Shown: positions 18,224 to 27,410, numbered from the stretch's first letter. The stretch: DNA of 64,000 bases from Candidatus Cloacimonadota bacterium (GCA_023421135.1 JAEZUG010000034.1:1-64000); one strand, 5' to 3'. Notes: generated from the letters alone by a model not told the origin. Translations and numbers: made by a program.

Positions 18224-18282
18224 AGTGAACAGAGAGTGACGAGTAACAAGTGACGAGTGACAAGAGCTGCGCTGCTGCGCTT
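18224..18282 (+). repeat. Heptad repeat array with conserved tail
   Basis: Units of the form (A/G)AGTGAC or variants repeat every seven bases between 18224 and 18266 and run into AGAGCTGCGCTGCTGCGC. The same array-plus-tail arrangement recurs in weaker form at 31261-31302 and 58222-58270, and inverted at 55-93. Confidence 0.7.
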
Positions 18283-18592
18283 TGTAGAGGCGGTCGCCGT
18301 ACCGCCTTGTTAGTGGTGAAGAGGTGGAGTGAACTGCACTGCTGTCCTCGCGAAGAAGCTACCGAATAGAACGCAGATGACTGGATCGACGGGATCAACT
18401 GGATAAACATTGAACACGGAGAAGGGGATTAGGGGATAAAACAGGATCAATAGAGCGCTGATGACGCAGATGATTATGATTAACACAGAATCCCTCCTAA
18501 TCCTCTAATCCTGAAATCCTCGTGATAAAGAGCCTTTAGTTTCCCAGCTGCACGTTGAGCCTCTATTAACTATTAACTTTTCACTATTAACT

Positions 18593-18624
18593 TGTAGGGG
18601 CAGACACACAGGTCTGCCCCTACA
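18593..18624. repeat. Perfect 13-bp-stem inverted repeat (TGTAGGGGCAGAC family)
   Basis: TGTAGGGGCAGAC (18593-18605), loop ACACAG, GTCTGCCCCTACA (18612-18624). Shorter relatives, with an 8-bp stem and loop CTGTGT, occur at 31050-31071 and 31189-31210. No T tract follows, so it is not a standard terminator. Confidence 0.8.
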
Positions 18625-18756
18625 GATACATGGCTTTAATCTATCAGCCAGACGTCCATCCCTAACTCTCTTTTACTCTTTCCCTCTGTTTTAGATGAAA
18701 AACTCCTCTTCCATTTCCCAGACCAACCTGCGAAGCGTCCTAATCGTACGTCGTAC

Positions 18757-18790
18757 ATTCTCAATTCTCAATTCTCAATTCTCAATTCAA
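18757..18790 (+). repeat. ATTCTCA tandem repeat
   Basis: Four perfect copies of the 7-bp unit ATTCTCA plus a partial fifth. This is a second unrelated heptanucleotide tandem in the same gap. Confidence 0.8.
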
Positions 18791-18925
18791 CATTCCCTTC
18801 CATCCTGTTGATCCAGTTGATCTTGTCACTGGTTACTTGTTACTCCCAGATTAGACACCAGATGCCAGGCTTCTTCCATGTAGTACCGGATGGTGTATCT
18901 ATCTACCCGCAGGAAATACGTTCAC

Positions 18926-20074
18926 TCACATTGGAAGATGGATCTGATTGTAAGGGTATATTTGTGTGCCCTCCAGATTAAAGCTCATGTCTCCTCCATA
19001 TATCAGGATAGGGGATTTGTAGTCCATAGACTTCGCCAAGAGTTTTATATTGCTTATCATATTGGGATTGATGACGTTGGCAGATTTGATTTCCACGGGT
19101 ATTAGGCTTGCACCGTTTTGGATTATCAGGTCTATCTCAAGGCCGCTATTCTCTCTGTAAAAATAGAGAGGTGCATCACTTCCCTGATTGTAAAACATCT
19201 TCATATACTCTGAGACCACAAAGGTCTCAAAGAGCTGTCCCTTCAGAGGGTGATTCACCAAGTCCTCTGCGTTTCTTATTCTGAGTAACCGGCAAGCCAG
19301 ACCCGTATCCAGAAAGTAGAGCTTTGGAAACTTTACCAATCGCTTGTTCTGATTCTTGTGCCAGGGTTGCAACAGGTGAATGATATAACTGGTCTGCAGG
19401 ATTGAGAGCCAGTTGTTCACTGTCTTAAAATCTACTCCGGTCTCGTTTGCCAGAGCCGATTTGTTCAGCAGTGATCCGGTTCGACCGGCACACAAACCCA
19501 AAAATTTGAAAAATAGATCTCTGTCCTGCACCTGGGTTAGTAAACGCACATCCCTCTCCAGATATGTGGTTATGTACGATGTATAGAAGATTTGCGGATC
19601 CATTTCCTTGTCGATCAATCTGGGATAAAAGCCTCTGAATAGAAGATCGTTAATCTCATGTTTGTGGTCTGGATAGATCTCTTGGTAGGAGAAGGGCAGA
19701 AGCTGAAAGATGGCAGTTCTGCCTGCCAGAGACTGTGAGAGATGCTTCATCATACTGAATTGATTACTGCCCGTCAGGATAAACCGGGCAGTTCCCGGAT
19801 TGGCATCGGCCATCATCTTGATGTAAGATAATACCTGCGGAGCATATTGAAACTCATCGATTATGTAAGACCCATCAGGAGCAGTAAAAACCGACTTGGG
19901 ATCATGCTCCAGGATAAGCCTCAGCTCAGGGTTTTCCAGATCCAGATATATGTGACCTGGAAACTGCATCTTAGCCAGGGTTGTTTTTCCGGACTGCCTT
20001 GGTCCGGTGATTGTAATGATGGGAAAGCCTTTGGCTACAGTCATTAAGGCATCCTGCATGCTTCTTCTATACAT
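18926..20074 (-). CDS. AAA ATPase with C-terminal DUF4143 domain
   Basis: 382 residues from the ATG at 20074 (GAGG five bases upstream); longer in-frame starts at 20092 and 20110 lie inside an inverted repeat and have no ribosome site. Walker A GPRQSGKTT (24-32), Walker B YIIDEFQ, sensor-like FILTGSNQF, then DUF4143. The C-terminus shows LEIDLIIQNGASLIPVEIKSA, a pattern like the PD-(D/E)XK nuclease core. Proteins of this class are common and often horizontally spread; their cellular role is not established. It stands alone, flanked by repeat-rich DNA on one side and a 40-bp inverted repeat on the other. Confidence 0.88.
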   Translation of the reverse strand: MYRRSMQDALMTVAKGFPIITITGPRQSGKTTLAKMQFPGHIYLDLENPELRLILEHDPKSVFTAPDGSYIIDEFQYAPQVLSYIKMMADANPGTARFILTGSNQFSMMKHLSQSLAGRTAIFQLLPFSYQEIYPDHKHEINDLLFRGFYPRLIDKEMDPQIFYTSYITTYLERDVRLLTQVQDRDLFFKFLGLCAGRTGSLLNKSALANETGVDFKTVNNWLSILQTSYIIHLLQPWHKNQNKRLVKFPKLYFLDTGLACRLLRIRNAEDLVNHPLKGQLFETFVVSEYMKMFYNQGSDAPLYFYRENSGLEIDLIIQNGASLIPVEIKSANVINPNMISNIKLLAKSMDYKSPILIYGGDMSFNLEGTQIYPYNQIHLPM

Positions 20075-20087
20075 GTTATCCTCACTA

Positions 20088-20127
20088 TTCATGCAAATCA
20101 GGGAACGCATTCCCTAATTTGCATGAA
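20088..20127 (-). promoter_or_regulatory. 40-bp inverted repeat in the leader of the AAA/DUF4143 gene
   Basis: Arms 20088-20105 and 20110-20127 pair at 17 of 18 positions (TTCATGCAAAT and AGGGAA arms, one C/A mismatch, loop CGCA). It lies between possible promoter boxes (TTGACT 20152-20147; TATAGA 20135-20130) and the Shine-Dalgarno. It could be an operator or an mRNA hairpin. Confidence 0.6.
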
Positions 20128-20179
20128 CATCTATAAGGCAATATACAGTCAAGCTAAATCTTGAGCTGAGATCTATCTG

Positions 20180-20893
20180 TTATATAGCCCCTTTTAAAAA
20201 ACTCTGCCGCACCGGCTCGTCAAAGCGTTCGATGGCATAGCGCAGCATAGTGCGGGGCATGGTGCTGTAATGCTCCCTCAAAAAGGCGTACTCCACAGAA
20301 TAATCCTTCTTGCCAATCTCGCGCAGCATCCAACCCACGGCTTTGTGGATCAGATCGTGAGAGTGATGCAGCAGGATCGTGGCAATCCTCAGAGGAGCAT
20401 CAAAGCGGCCTTGATCAATGAAGGCAGCCGTTGCCACCATCGCTACTCTCTGGCTCCAGAGATGCTCTGTTTCTGCCAGACGCACCAGCTCTTCCCAGCC
20501 GTGGCTCAGGCACCAGTCTCCCAGGATTCGATGAGCCGTAAGATCGACCAAATCCCAGTTGTTCGCATAGTCCAGATTCTTCAGGTAGAGCTCCACAACC
20601 GCCAATTTCTCTTCTTCCGTCTTGGCTTTGCGGTAGATCTCCACCATAATCATCAGGGCAGTGAGGCGCACTTCATGCACTTTATGAGGCAAGAGCTTCT
20701 GAATCTCTTTGAGGCTGAGCTCTCTGTAGAACTGCTTCACTACAGTGCGTTGCAGGGGAACTGTAAGTCCCCAGAAGATATCGCCTTCGCCATACTGGCC
20801 GGGTGCTGTCTTGAAGAAGCGGGAGAGTTCGCTAGCCCGGGCGGGATCGGCAAGAATCTCCAGGGCTTGCACCAAGTCTGGGGCAGTTTTCAT
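20180..20893 (-). CDS. alkD: DNA alkylation repair protein, AlkD family
   Basis: 237 residues of the HEAT-like AlkD DNA glycosylase family, which removes bulky or cationic alkylated bases such as 3-methyl- and 7-methylpurines. The signature YANNWDLVDLTAHRILG (about 109-125) contains the Trp and Asp that the family uses at the lesion. Other conserved parts are LRREIGKKD-like WMLREIGKKDY and RTMLRYAIERF near the end. The length is normal. It begins one base after the stop of the PreT/PreA-like gene, so it is the last gene of that operon. Confidence 0.9.
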   Translation of the reverse strand: MKTAPDLVQALEILADPARASELSRFFKTAPGQYGEGDIFWGLTVPLQRTVVKQFYRELSLKEIQKLLPHKVHEVRLTALMIMVEIYRKAKTEEEKLAVVELYLKNLDYANNWDLVDLTAHRILGDWCLSHGWEELVRLAETEHLWSQRVAMVATAAFIDQGRFDAPLRIATILLHHSHDLIHKAVGWMLREIGKKDYSVEYAFLREHYSTMPRTMLRYAIERFDEPVRQSFLKGAI

Positions 20894-20894
20894 A

Positions 20895-23336
20895 TCAATC
20901 TCCGGCTTCGATATCTTTCATGTAGAGAGCTTCGGCATAGCATTTCTGCACGCAGAGGGAGCAGCCCACGCAGAGCTCGGTGTCGATCACGGGGAGTTTA
21001 TCTTCATCCAGCTTGATAGCCAGGTAGGGACAGCGGGTGCAATTGCCGCAGTGGACGCAGAGTTCTTTTGTAAGAGCAGAGTGTTTGCGCTTGGGAGGCA
21101 GAGCCATGAAGTCCGTCACCGGCTCCGGTTGAGCTATTCCGATCAGGTCTTTGATGCTGCTGATCCCTTTGAACTCCAGGTAGTGGCTGAGGCCTTGTTT
21201 GAGATCACGGATGATTCCAAGCCCATACTTTTCTACCACGGTACAGCATTGCACGGTGGAGACGCCTAAAGCGAGCATATTGGCAGCGTCAAGATAGCTC
21301 ATCACACCCCCGTTTCCGGAGATCTGCACGCCCATCTTGCCAGCTCTGGCCAAGGTCAGATAGCTGATGGGAAGCACTCCGGCTCCGCTCATACCTACGA
21401 TAACACCTTCATCCCAAGCGCCGTCGGATTCACGAAAGGCCAGGCTGGGGAAGGTATTGGCCAGCGTGATCCCGGCTTTCTTTCCGGGATAGCGGGCAAA
21501 GACTTTGCGGATGGCATCGATGATGGGATAGATGGCGGTGACTGCGCCGGTGAGCTTAAAGAGTTTGGGGATTTCAGGATCGCTGATCTGCATCACCCAA
21601 TCGATAATCTTGGCAGAAAGGGCTGCATCTTGCGCCACGATGTCGCCATGGGTGCCATCTCCGCCCTGAGGGCAGCTGAGGCTGTATTCGATGCCCATGG
21701 CACCGGCGGCTTCCAGCTTGCGGGTGTTGGATTGCCAGACCTGCTTATCACTCTCGTCATCACCGGTAACGGGTCCGCCTGTGGAGGCCATGGTGAGCTT
21801 GGTGGGGTATTCCTTCACCAAGCGCGCTACTTCCTCGCAAACCCTGTCCAAAGAGTGTTCGGAGACGTTATCACAATTGCCATAGGTATCCGGATTGAAG
21901 ACAAACATATATTCGCCGGGGATGTGGATATCGAGGTTGTCAAAGGCAGTCTTCATCACGCCACCGCTCCAGCCGGCTTCGTAGGCAAGCTTCATCTGCT
22001 CGTAGCCATCACTGGGTGGTGCTGCAGAAAGCAGGAAGGGGCTTTCTATCTGGCGACCAAAGAACTCACAAGAGAGATCCACGGGATATTCCTTCCAGCC
22101 CAGGACCGGGATGCAGCTCTTGGTGGCTTTGGGGATGCTGGGAGCTGCTTCGTTCTGCAGCTTGGCATGCACGGTGAGAGCAGCGTTCTTTCCAGCAGCA
22201 ACGGCTTCCACGACTGTGCTGGGGCCATTTGATACATCTCCGCAGTAGTAGATGTTTTCTCCCGTTTCGGCGTAGCCGGGGCGGTTTCCGATGGCTACAA
22301 TCAGCATGTCAAAGGCACGGAAAGAGGGGCTGGCACCTTTTTCATCCTGGAGCTTGGAAGGATGGAAAGCTGTGCCGGCGGGCAGAGTCACAGGGATGGT
22401 CTTTATTCCTTTGACAATGCCATTCTCGTGCACCAGTTCGGTGACTCTGTGGCGGTTGCAAACTTGGATTCCGGCTTGGAAAAGTCCGGCTTTTTCATCC
22501 GGAGTAAGCGGCATCTCGGGGTAGGATTCCAGGCAGATCATCTCCACATAGTCAGCTCCGTTCAGAGCGGCGGTGAGAGCTTGATCAGCGGCGATGGCTC
22601 CGCCTACCACGGCAATTCTCTTGCCGGTGAAGTTATAGCCTTGAGGGTTTTTCAGGATGTCCATGCCATAATGGATGTATTCGTCTCCGGGGATGTTCAA
22701 ATGGATGGGATTGGTGAGTCCGGTGGCCACGATCACGGCAGCATTGCCTTGAGCCAGAAGTTCTTTGGCAGAAGGAGGAGCTTGAGTGAGGGGTGTAATG
22801 CCGAAGGCCTCACTGATGTAGGCCAGATCACTCTCCATCACGCCGGGTTCCAACCTCTGAGCAGGGATTAGATTGGCCTGTCCCCCGGCTCGTTCAGGTT
22901 CATAGACGCTCACTTCGTAACCCATCTGGATCAGGGAAGTAGCAGCACCCAGGCCGGCAGGACCGGCACCGATCACTGCTATCTTCCTGCCGTTGGATTC
23001 AGGACGGATAAACTGCGGTAACTGTCCCAGTTCCTTGGCTTTTTTGATGATGGTGGCCTGGATGGCGGGGATATTCACGGGTGTGTCAAAATCTTCTCTG
23101 GTGCAGCGGGCTTGGCAGTGGTAATCCGGACAGACGGAGCCGCAGACCCCGCCCAGGGGGTTGCTGGAGAGGATGATGCCGGCGGCACGCTTGAAATCTG
23201 AGGGCATAAATCCGGATGCTGCACGGATGAAATCTGCCGGAGAGCAATCGCAGGGACAGCCGGTCTTGCAGGGCTTTTCTTCGCAGAATTCACATCTGGC
23301 CATTTCGGCTTTAAGTTGGGCATCTGTGTAAAACAT
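20895..23336 (-). CDS. PreT/PreA-like fusion: FAD/NAD oxidoreductase plus DHOD-like domain
   Basis: 813 residues from the ATG at 23336 (AGGAG just upstream). Order: an N-terminal Cys-rich Fer4_20 region (C15, C18, C23, C27...), a GltD-like FAD/NAD-binding part (VIGAGPAGLG about 125; VVGGAIAADQA about 250), a dihydroorotate-dehydrogenase-like TIM barrel from about 410 (EYSLSCPQGG, FKLTG, LANTFPS), and two ferredoxin motifs (CVHCGNCTRCP, CVGCSLCVQKC). This is the plan of NAD(P)-dependent dihydropyrimidine dehydrogenase. Against that function, the loop that carries the catalytic Cys in DPD (GLACGQD) reads GDIVAQD here, and the first C-terminal cluster has two rather than three residues before its last Cys. 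The substrate is therefore uncertain. It lies 73 bases downstream of ftcD. Confidence 0.8.
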   Translation of the reverse strand: MFYTDAQLKAEMARCEFCEEKPCKTGCPCDCSPADFIRAASGFMPSDFKRAAGIILSSNPLGGVCGSVCPDYHCQARCTREDFDTPVNIPAIQATIIKKAKELGQLPQFIRPESNGRKIAVIGAGPAGLGAATSLIQMGYEVSVYEPERAGGQANLIPAQRLEPGVMESDLAYISEAFGITPLTQAPPSAKELLAQGNAAVIVATGLTNPIHLNIPGDEYIHYGMDILKNPQGYNFTGKRIAVVGGAIAADQALTAALNGADYVEMICLESYPEMPLTPDEKAGLFQAGIQVCNRHRVTELVHENGIVKGIKTIPVTLPAGTAFHPSKLQDEKGASPSFRAFDMLIVAIGNRPGYAETGENIYYCGDVSNGPSTVVEAVAAGKNAALTVHAKLQNEAAPSIPKATKSCIPVLGWKEYPVDLSCEFFGRQIESPFLLSAAPPSDGYEQMKLAYEAGWSGGVMKTAFDNLDIHIPGEYMFVFNPDTYGNCDNVSEHSLDRVCEEVARLVKEYPTKLTMASTGGPVTGDDESDKQVWQSNTRKLEAAGAMGIEYSLSCPQGGDGTHGDIVAQDAALSAKIIDWVMQISDPEIPKLFKLTGAVTAIYPIIDAIRKVFARYPGKKAGITLANTFPSLAFRESDGAWDEGVIVGMSGAGVLPISYLTLARAGKMGVQISGNGGVMSYLDAANMLALGVSTVQCCTVVEKYGLGIIRDLKQGLSHYLEFKGISSIKDLIGIAQPEPVTDFMALPPKRKHSALTKELCVHCGNCTRCPYLAIKLDEDKLPVIDTELCVGCSLCVQKCYAEALYMKDIEAGD

Positions 23337-23409
23337 ATCTACTCCTTTTAGTGACTTACGGCCGACAGAGGGTTCTGCCGGCCGCAAAGGCTTAGGTTAA
23401 GAGCTTCAT

Positions 23410-25077
23410 TTAGCTCAGCTTGGCCAGTAGGTCTGTCTCTATCTTGGATGCCAGGGCTTCGCAATCTTTGATAAGGCTTTGAGCTCTGCTGAGAGTTGCA
23501 GTTTTGAAGCTATCATCGGTAGAGGATGTGAGGTTGATCAGAACGTTGTAATAGGCTGCTTTGGCGGCGGCCAGGGCGGTGAGTCCTGCCACGCCGGCAT
23601 CGCTGATGGCGTTGATATTGCCAATGGCACAGACCTTATCTGCCAGTTTCAGGGCATCCAAAGAGAGCTCCAGGGTTTCCATGGGTACGTTGATGGCCTT
23701 CTGAGTGGTGCGTTCCAGTTCACGGTTACGCAGCTCGATCTCTGTCTCGGTCTTTTTGGGCAGGCGCATAGCATCCATCATCTCATAAAAGGCATCGGTG
23801 TCTTTGTCTATGCAAGCGATGGCTTTGAGCTTGATGTCTTGTCCCATCGGAGCAAAATCCATAGCCTGTTCACGCACCTTTTCATAGCCCTTTTTGTCTA
23901 TGGTGAGGTTTGAGACCATGGCTGAAAGGGCTCCGGAGATAGCCGTGCAGAGAGCAGCCACACTGCCTCCACCGGGTGCGGGAGCGTCTGTGGAAAGCAG
24001 ATCGCAAAACTTGCTTATGGTAAGCTCGCTGAGGCTGTCTTGCTTGGCAATAGAGTATTCTATCACCTTCTTGTCCAGATCAAAGGGAGCCAGCTCTGCC
24101 AGACCCATGGATTGGATGGCAGTTTCCATGATCATCCGCTCGGGGATACCCGTGGATTCATTCATCTTCCTCAGATAGTGCAGGCCGGATTCCAAGAGGG
24201 CAGCTTTGGGGATGAGTCCCACCAGCTCGGAGCCTGTGACCTGGATACCCATCTCGGAGGCTAGTTCTCGCACTTTATCCAGCACCAAGTGAGCGGGAGT
24301 GACCTTGTAATTGGTGAGGTTGATGCTGATCTGGGCACGATTGTAGGCATCGATATACCAGCCCACTGCTTTGCAGTTTTGGAAGAGACCGGGGATGTTT
24401 ATTTTGTTGCCTTGCTCGTCTTTGAGCAGTTTTCCGGCTGCATCCCGGGCGGGTTTGCCGCTTTCGCGGATGGTGAGAGCCAGATCGTGGGCTTTCTTTT
24501 TGTCTCTGGTATTAAGATTTATGTTGTAAGCAATCAGGAATTCCCGGGCTCCGATGGCGGTGGCACCACTGCGGGCATTGAAGGCATGAGGGCCAAAATC
24601 CGGCTTCCAGGCAGGATCCTTGGCTTTTTCGGCCAGGGCTTCATATTCTCCACTGCGAACGGTGGCGAGGTTTTGCCATTCTGGCTTGGAGGCGGCTTGC
24701 TCATAGAGATAGACCGGGATGCCCAGCTCTTCACCCACGCGCTTACCCAGTTTGCGGGCATATTCGGCACATTCTTCCATGCTCATTTCACTGATGGGAA
24801 TAAAGGGACATACGTCCGTGGCACCCATGCGGGGATGCTCACCGTGATGCTTGCTCATATCGATCAGTTCGGCGGCTTTCTTGATGGCCAAAAAGGCTGC
24901 TTCGACCACAGCTTCGGGTTCTCCCGCCATGGTGAAGACGGTTCTGTTTGTATCTGCACCGGGATCAACATCCAACAGTGCAACATTCTTCACGGAACGA
25001 ATGGCTGCTGCGATGGCATCCAGCACTTGCCGGTCACGGCCTTCGCTGAAATTGGGGACGCATTCCATCAGTCTCAT
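23410..25077 (-). CDS. ftcD: Glutamate formimidoyltransferase / formimidoyl-THF cyclodeaminase
   Basis: 555 residues, the usual length of the bifunctional enzyme. The N-terminal formiminotransferase (1 to about 330; MECVPNFSEGRD; KHHGEHPRMGATDVCPFIP with the catalytic His) moves the formimino group of N-formimino-glutamate to tetrahydrofolate. The C-terminal cyclodeaminase (from about 355; LSTDAPAPGGGSVAAL) releases ammonia to give methenyl-THF. Together they finish histidine breakdown and feed one-carbon metabolism in the cytoplasm. The start overlaps the stop of the CNNM gene by four bases (ATGA type), with GAGG upstream. No hutH, hutU or hutI is in the window, so the supply of formimino-glutamate must come from elsewhere. 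Confidence 0.95.
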   Translation of the reverse strand: MRLMECVPNFSEGRDRQVLDAIAAAIRSVKNVALLDVDPGADTNRTVFTMAGEPEAVVEAAFLAIKKAAELIDMSKHHGEHPRMGATDVCPFIPISEMSMEECAEYARKLGKRVGEELGIPVYLYEQAASKPEWQNLATVRSGEYEALAEKAKDPAWKPDFGPHAFNARSGATAIGAREFLIAYNINLNTRDKKKAHDLALTIRESGKPARDAAGKLLKDEQGNKINIPGLFQNCKAVGWYIDAYNRAQISINLTNYKVTPAHLVLDKVRELASEMGIQVTGSELVGLIPKAALLESGLHYLRKMNESTGIPERMIMETAIQSMGLAELAPFDLDKKVIEYSIAKQDSLSELTISKFCDLLSTDAPAPGGGSVAALCTAISGALSAMVSNLTIDKKGYEKVREQAMDFAPMGQDIKLKAIACIDKDTDAFYEMMDAMRLPKKTETEIELRNRELERTTQKAINVPMETLELSLDALKLADKVCAIGNINAISDAGVAGLTALAAAKAAYYNVLINLTSSTDDSFKTATLSRAQSLIKDCEALASKIETDLLAKLS

Positions 25078-26348
25078 TGCTTTACCTCTTTATCGGTTAA
25101 TTTATGAATTTTTACTTTGATTATCTTCTTGTCTGTGGCCTGCAGCACCTGGATACGGAAGTGATCGCAATTGATGATCTGACCCTGGTGAGGAATCTGT
25201 TCCAGACGGTCCAGAATCAGCCCTGCTACAGTCTCATAATCACCTTCGGGCAGGATGATATCATGATCATCTGCCAGAACGTCTATATCGACGTCTGCTT
25301 CGACCAGCCAGGTGTTGGGAGAGATCTGCACCACTTCGGTGCTAGGTTCTTCCTCGTCATACTCGTCTTCAATCTCGCCCACGATCTCTTCCAGGATGTC
25401 TTCAATGGTCACCAGTCCTGCAGTTCCGCCATATGAATCCACGATGATCGCCATGCTGCGATGCAGGCGTTGCATCTCTTTGAGCAGCACGTCCAGATCT
25501 GTGTTTTCCGGCGCAAAATAGGGCTCGTGCAGCAGATCTCCCACTAGCGTCTGAGGTGTGCATTCCTTCTTGAAGACATCGTAGATGATCAGGATGCCCA
25601 CCACGTTGTCGATGGAACCCTGATAGACCGGATAGCGGGTGAAACCCTCTTCCCGCGCCAGCTCCAGCGCTTCTTCCACTGTTGCAGTTTCGGGCAGAGC
25701 GATGATCTCGGTGCGAGGAACCATCACATTCTTGGCATCCAGCTCATTAAAATCCAGAGCATCTTCGATCATCTCCAGCTCGGGATTGCTCATCCCGGTG
25801 TGGGAAGCTTCGGAGAGCAGCAAACTGAGGTCATCTTTGGTGAGGTAGTTAAAATTGTCGTCATCAGCCAGCTTGAGAAGCTTGCGCAGAGCCCGGTTTA
25901 TGCCGCTCACCACTGAAACAATGGGACGCAGCAGGAAGTAGGTCACCTGGATCACGGGGAAAAAGCGGGGTACCAGTATCTCGGGACGCTCCCTGAAGAT
26001 TGCCTTGGGCATGATCTCTCCAAAGATCAGGACGATGGATCCGACAATCAGAGAAGTCCAGACAGGATCAATCACAGCAAAGCTTTGCCGCAGGCTATGG
26101 ATCAGATAGGTGGAGATGGAAGAGAGCAAAACGTTCACGACATTGTTGCCCAAAAGAGTCGTCCCCAGGCATTTATCCGGGGTGCGGATAAAGCGCAACA
26201 GCCTGCCCTTGCTCCGGTTCTTGCGGGCATCATATTCCAGATTAATCTGGTCTATTGAAATGATTCCCGTCTCAAAACCTGAGAACAGGAAAGACAAGGC
26301 TAAAAACAGGATAAGAACGCATATTGTCAGCAAAAGCTGCACTATCAT
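25074..26348 (-). CDS. CNNM/CorC-type membrane protein with CBS domains
   Basis: 424 residues. A DUF21/CNNM transmembrane domain (1 to about 185, three to four helices, LFSGFETGIISI, IFGEIMPKAIF) is followed by two CBS domains (MVPRTEIIAL near 205, and GILIIYDVFKKE to RLHRSMAIIVDSYGGTAGLVTIEDILEEIVGEI) and a C-terminal CorC_HlyC domain (PNTWLVEADVDIDVL). The family is linked to Mg2+ or Co2+ efflux and was once called hemolysin-like. It follows prfA with no gap and overlaps ftcD by four bases. A link between metal export and ftcD is not obvious; cotranscription may be incidental. Confidence 0.92.
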   Translation of the reverse strand: MIVQLLLTICVLILFLALSFLFSGFETGIISIDQINLEYDARKNRSKGRLLRFIRTPDKCLGTTLLGNNVVNVLLSSISTYLIHSLRQSFAVIDPVWTSLIVGSIVLIFGEIMPKAIFRERPEILVPRFFPVIQVTYFLLRPIVSVVSGINRALRKLLKLADDDNFNYLTKDDLSLLLSEASHTGMSNPELEMIEDALDFNELDAKNVMVPRTEIIALPETATVEEALELAREEGFTRYPVYQGSIDNVVGILIIYDVFKKECTPQTLVGDLLHEPYFAPENTDLDVLLKEMQRLHRSMAIIVDSYGGTAGLVTIEDILEEIVGEIEDEYDEEEPSTEVVQISPNTWLVEADVDIDVLADDHDIILPEGDYETVAGLILDRLEQIPHQGQIINCDHFRIQVLQATDKKIIKVKIHKLTDKEVKQ

Positions 26349-27410
26349 TTACTCATTCACCTTCTCGTTTCTCCAGGCAATTCTGAGAGATTCGATAAAC
26401 TCATTGATCTCGCCCGCCAAAAAAGCATCCAGGTTATAGCTTGTCAAGTTAATTCTGTGATCTGTAACCCTTGATTGGGGAAAGTTATAGGTGCGGATTT
26501 TCGCACTGCGGTCTCCGGTGGAGACCTGAGCCTTACGTTGCCGGGCGATCTCCTGCTCCTGTTTGCTGATCTCCAGATCTAGCAGGCGGGAACGCAGAAC
26601 CTTCATGGCTTTAGCTTTGTTCTTGATCTGAGACTTCTCATCCTGGCAGGTCACCACGATCCCGGTGGGGATATGGGTGATTCTGACTGCAGAGTCTGTG
26701 GTATTGACGCTCTGGCCGCCGTGACCGCTGCTGCGATAGACATCGATGCGCAGATCCGCCTCACTCATCTCAAAATCGATCTCTTCCGCTTCGGGAAGCA
26801 CCGCCACGCTTACTGCAGAAGTATGGATTCTGCCGCCGGATTCGGTAACCGGGATTCTCTGCACACGGTGCACTCCGCTCTCAAAGCGCATCATGCCAAA
26901 GACACCTTCGCCATTGAGCTGAAAGATGATCTCTTTATAGCCGCCCAGCCCTGTCTCGTTGGTATCCAGAAGCTGAAGCTTCCAGCCCTTACGGTCAGCA
27001 TAGTAGCTGTACATACGGTAAAGATCTGCCACAAAGAGAGCTGCCTCTTCACCGCCGGTGCCGGCCCGGATCTCGATGATGGCATTCTTGGAGTCGTTCG
27101 GATCGCTGGGGATGAGAAGGTCACGGAGCTTCAATTCACAGGTCTCCAGCTTGGCACTCAATTCTTCCAGCTCCAGCTCTGCCAGTTCCGCCATATCCGG
27201 ATCAGTTGCTGCCAGTTCTTTGGCATCTTCCATCTGTTGTTCCAAGCTCTTGAGCCGGTTCCAGGCATCTGTGATATCGCTCAGTTCCTTGAACCTACGC
27301 ATCAGATCCCGATACTTGCGGGCATCGCTCATCAGTGAGACGTCTGCCACTGCCAGCTTCAGCTCTTCCAGCTCAGTAGAGAGGCCTTCCAGCTTCTCAC
27401 GCGGGATCAT
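26349..27410 (-). CDS. prfA: Peptide chain release factor 1
   Basis: 353 residues. The stop-codon recognition motif PVT (in VQRIPVTESGGRIHTS, about residue 183) is the PxT form of RF1, which reads UAA and UAG. The GGQ motif lies in SSGHGGQSVNTTDSAV (about 230). It starts 14 bases inside the DUF1385 gene and ends one base before the CNNM gene. The rpmE-DUF1385-prfA order is conserved in several phyla. No prmC follows. Confidence 0.97.
   Translation of the reverse strand: MIPREKLEGLSTELEELKLAVADVSLMSDARKYRDLMRRFKELSDITDAWNRLKSLEQQMEDAKELAATDPDMAELAELELEELSAKLETCELKLRDLLIPSDPNDSKNAIIEIRAGTGGEEAALFVADLYRMYSYYADRKGWKLQLLDTNETGLGGYKEIIFQLNGEGVFGMMRFESGVHRVQRIPVTESGGRIHTSAVSVAVLPEAEEIDFEMSEADLRIDVYRSSGHGGQSVNTTDSAVRITHIPTGIVVTCQDEKSQIKNKAKAMKVLRSRLLDLEISKQEQEIARQRKAQVSTGDRSAKIRTYNFPQSRVTDHRINLTSYNLDAFLAGEINEFIESLRIAWRNEKVNE

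Larger units (their letters stand above)
18217..18925. other. Gene-free region with several repeat families
   Basis: About 700 bases between convergent genes. It contains a heptad array (18224-18266), a hairpin AGGCGGT/ACCGCCT (18288-18307), a 13-bp-stem hairpin (18593-18624), and an ATTCTCA tandem array (18757-18790). The remainder is low-complexity purine-rich text such as GGATCAACTGGATAAAC. No credible gene or terminator is seen. Confidence 0.6.

Noticed and set aside
20074..20110. Upstream ATG codons at 20110 and 20092 for the AAA/DUF4143 gene
   Set aside because: They lie within or right beside the inverted repeat and have no Shine-Dalgarno.
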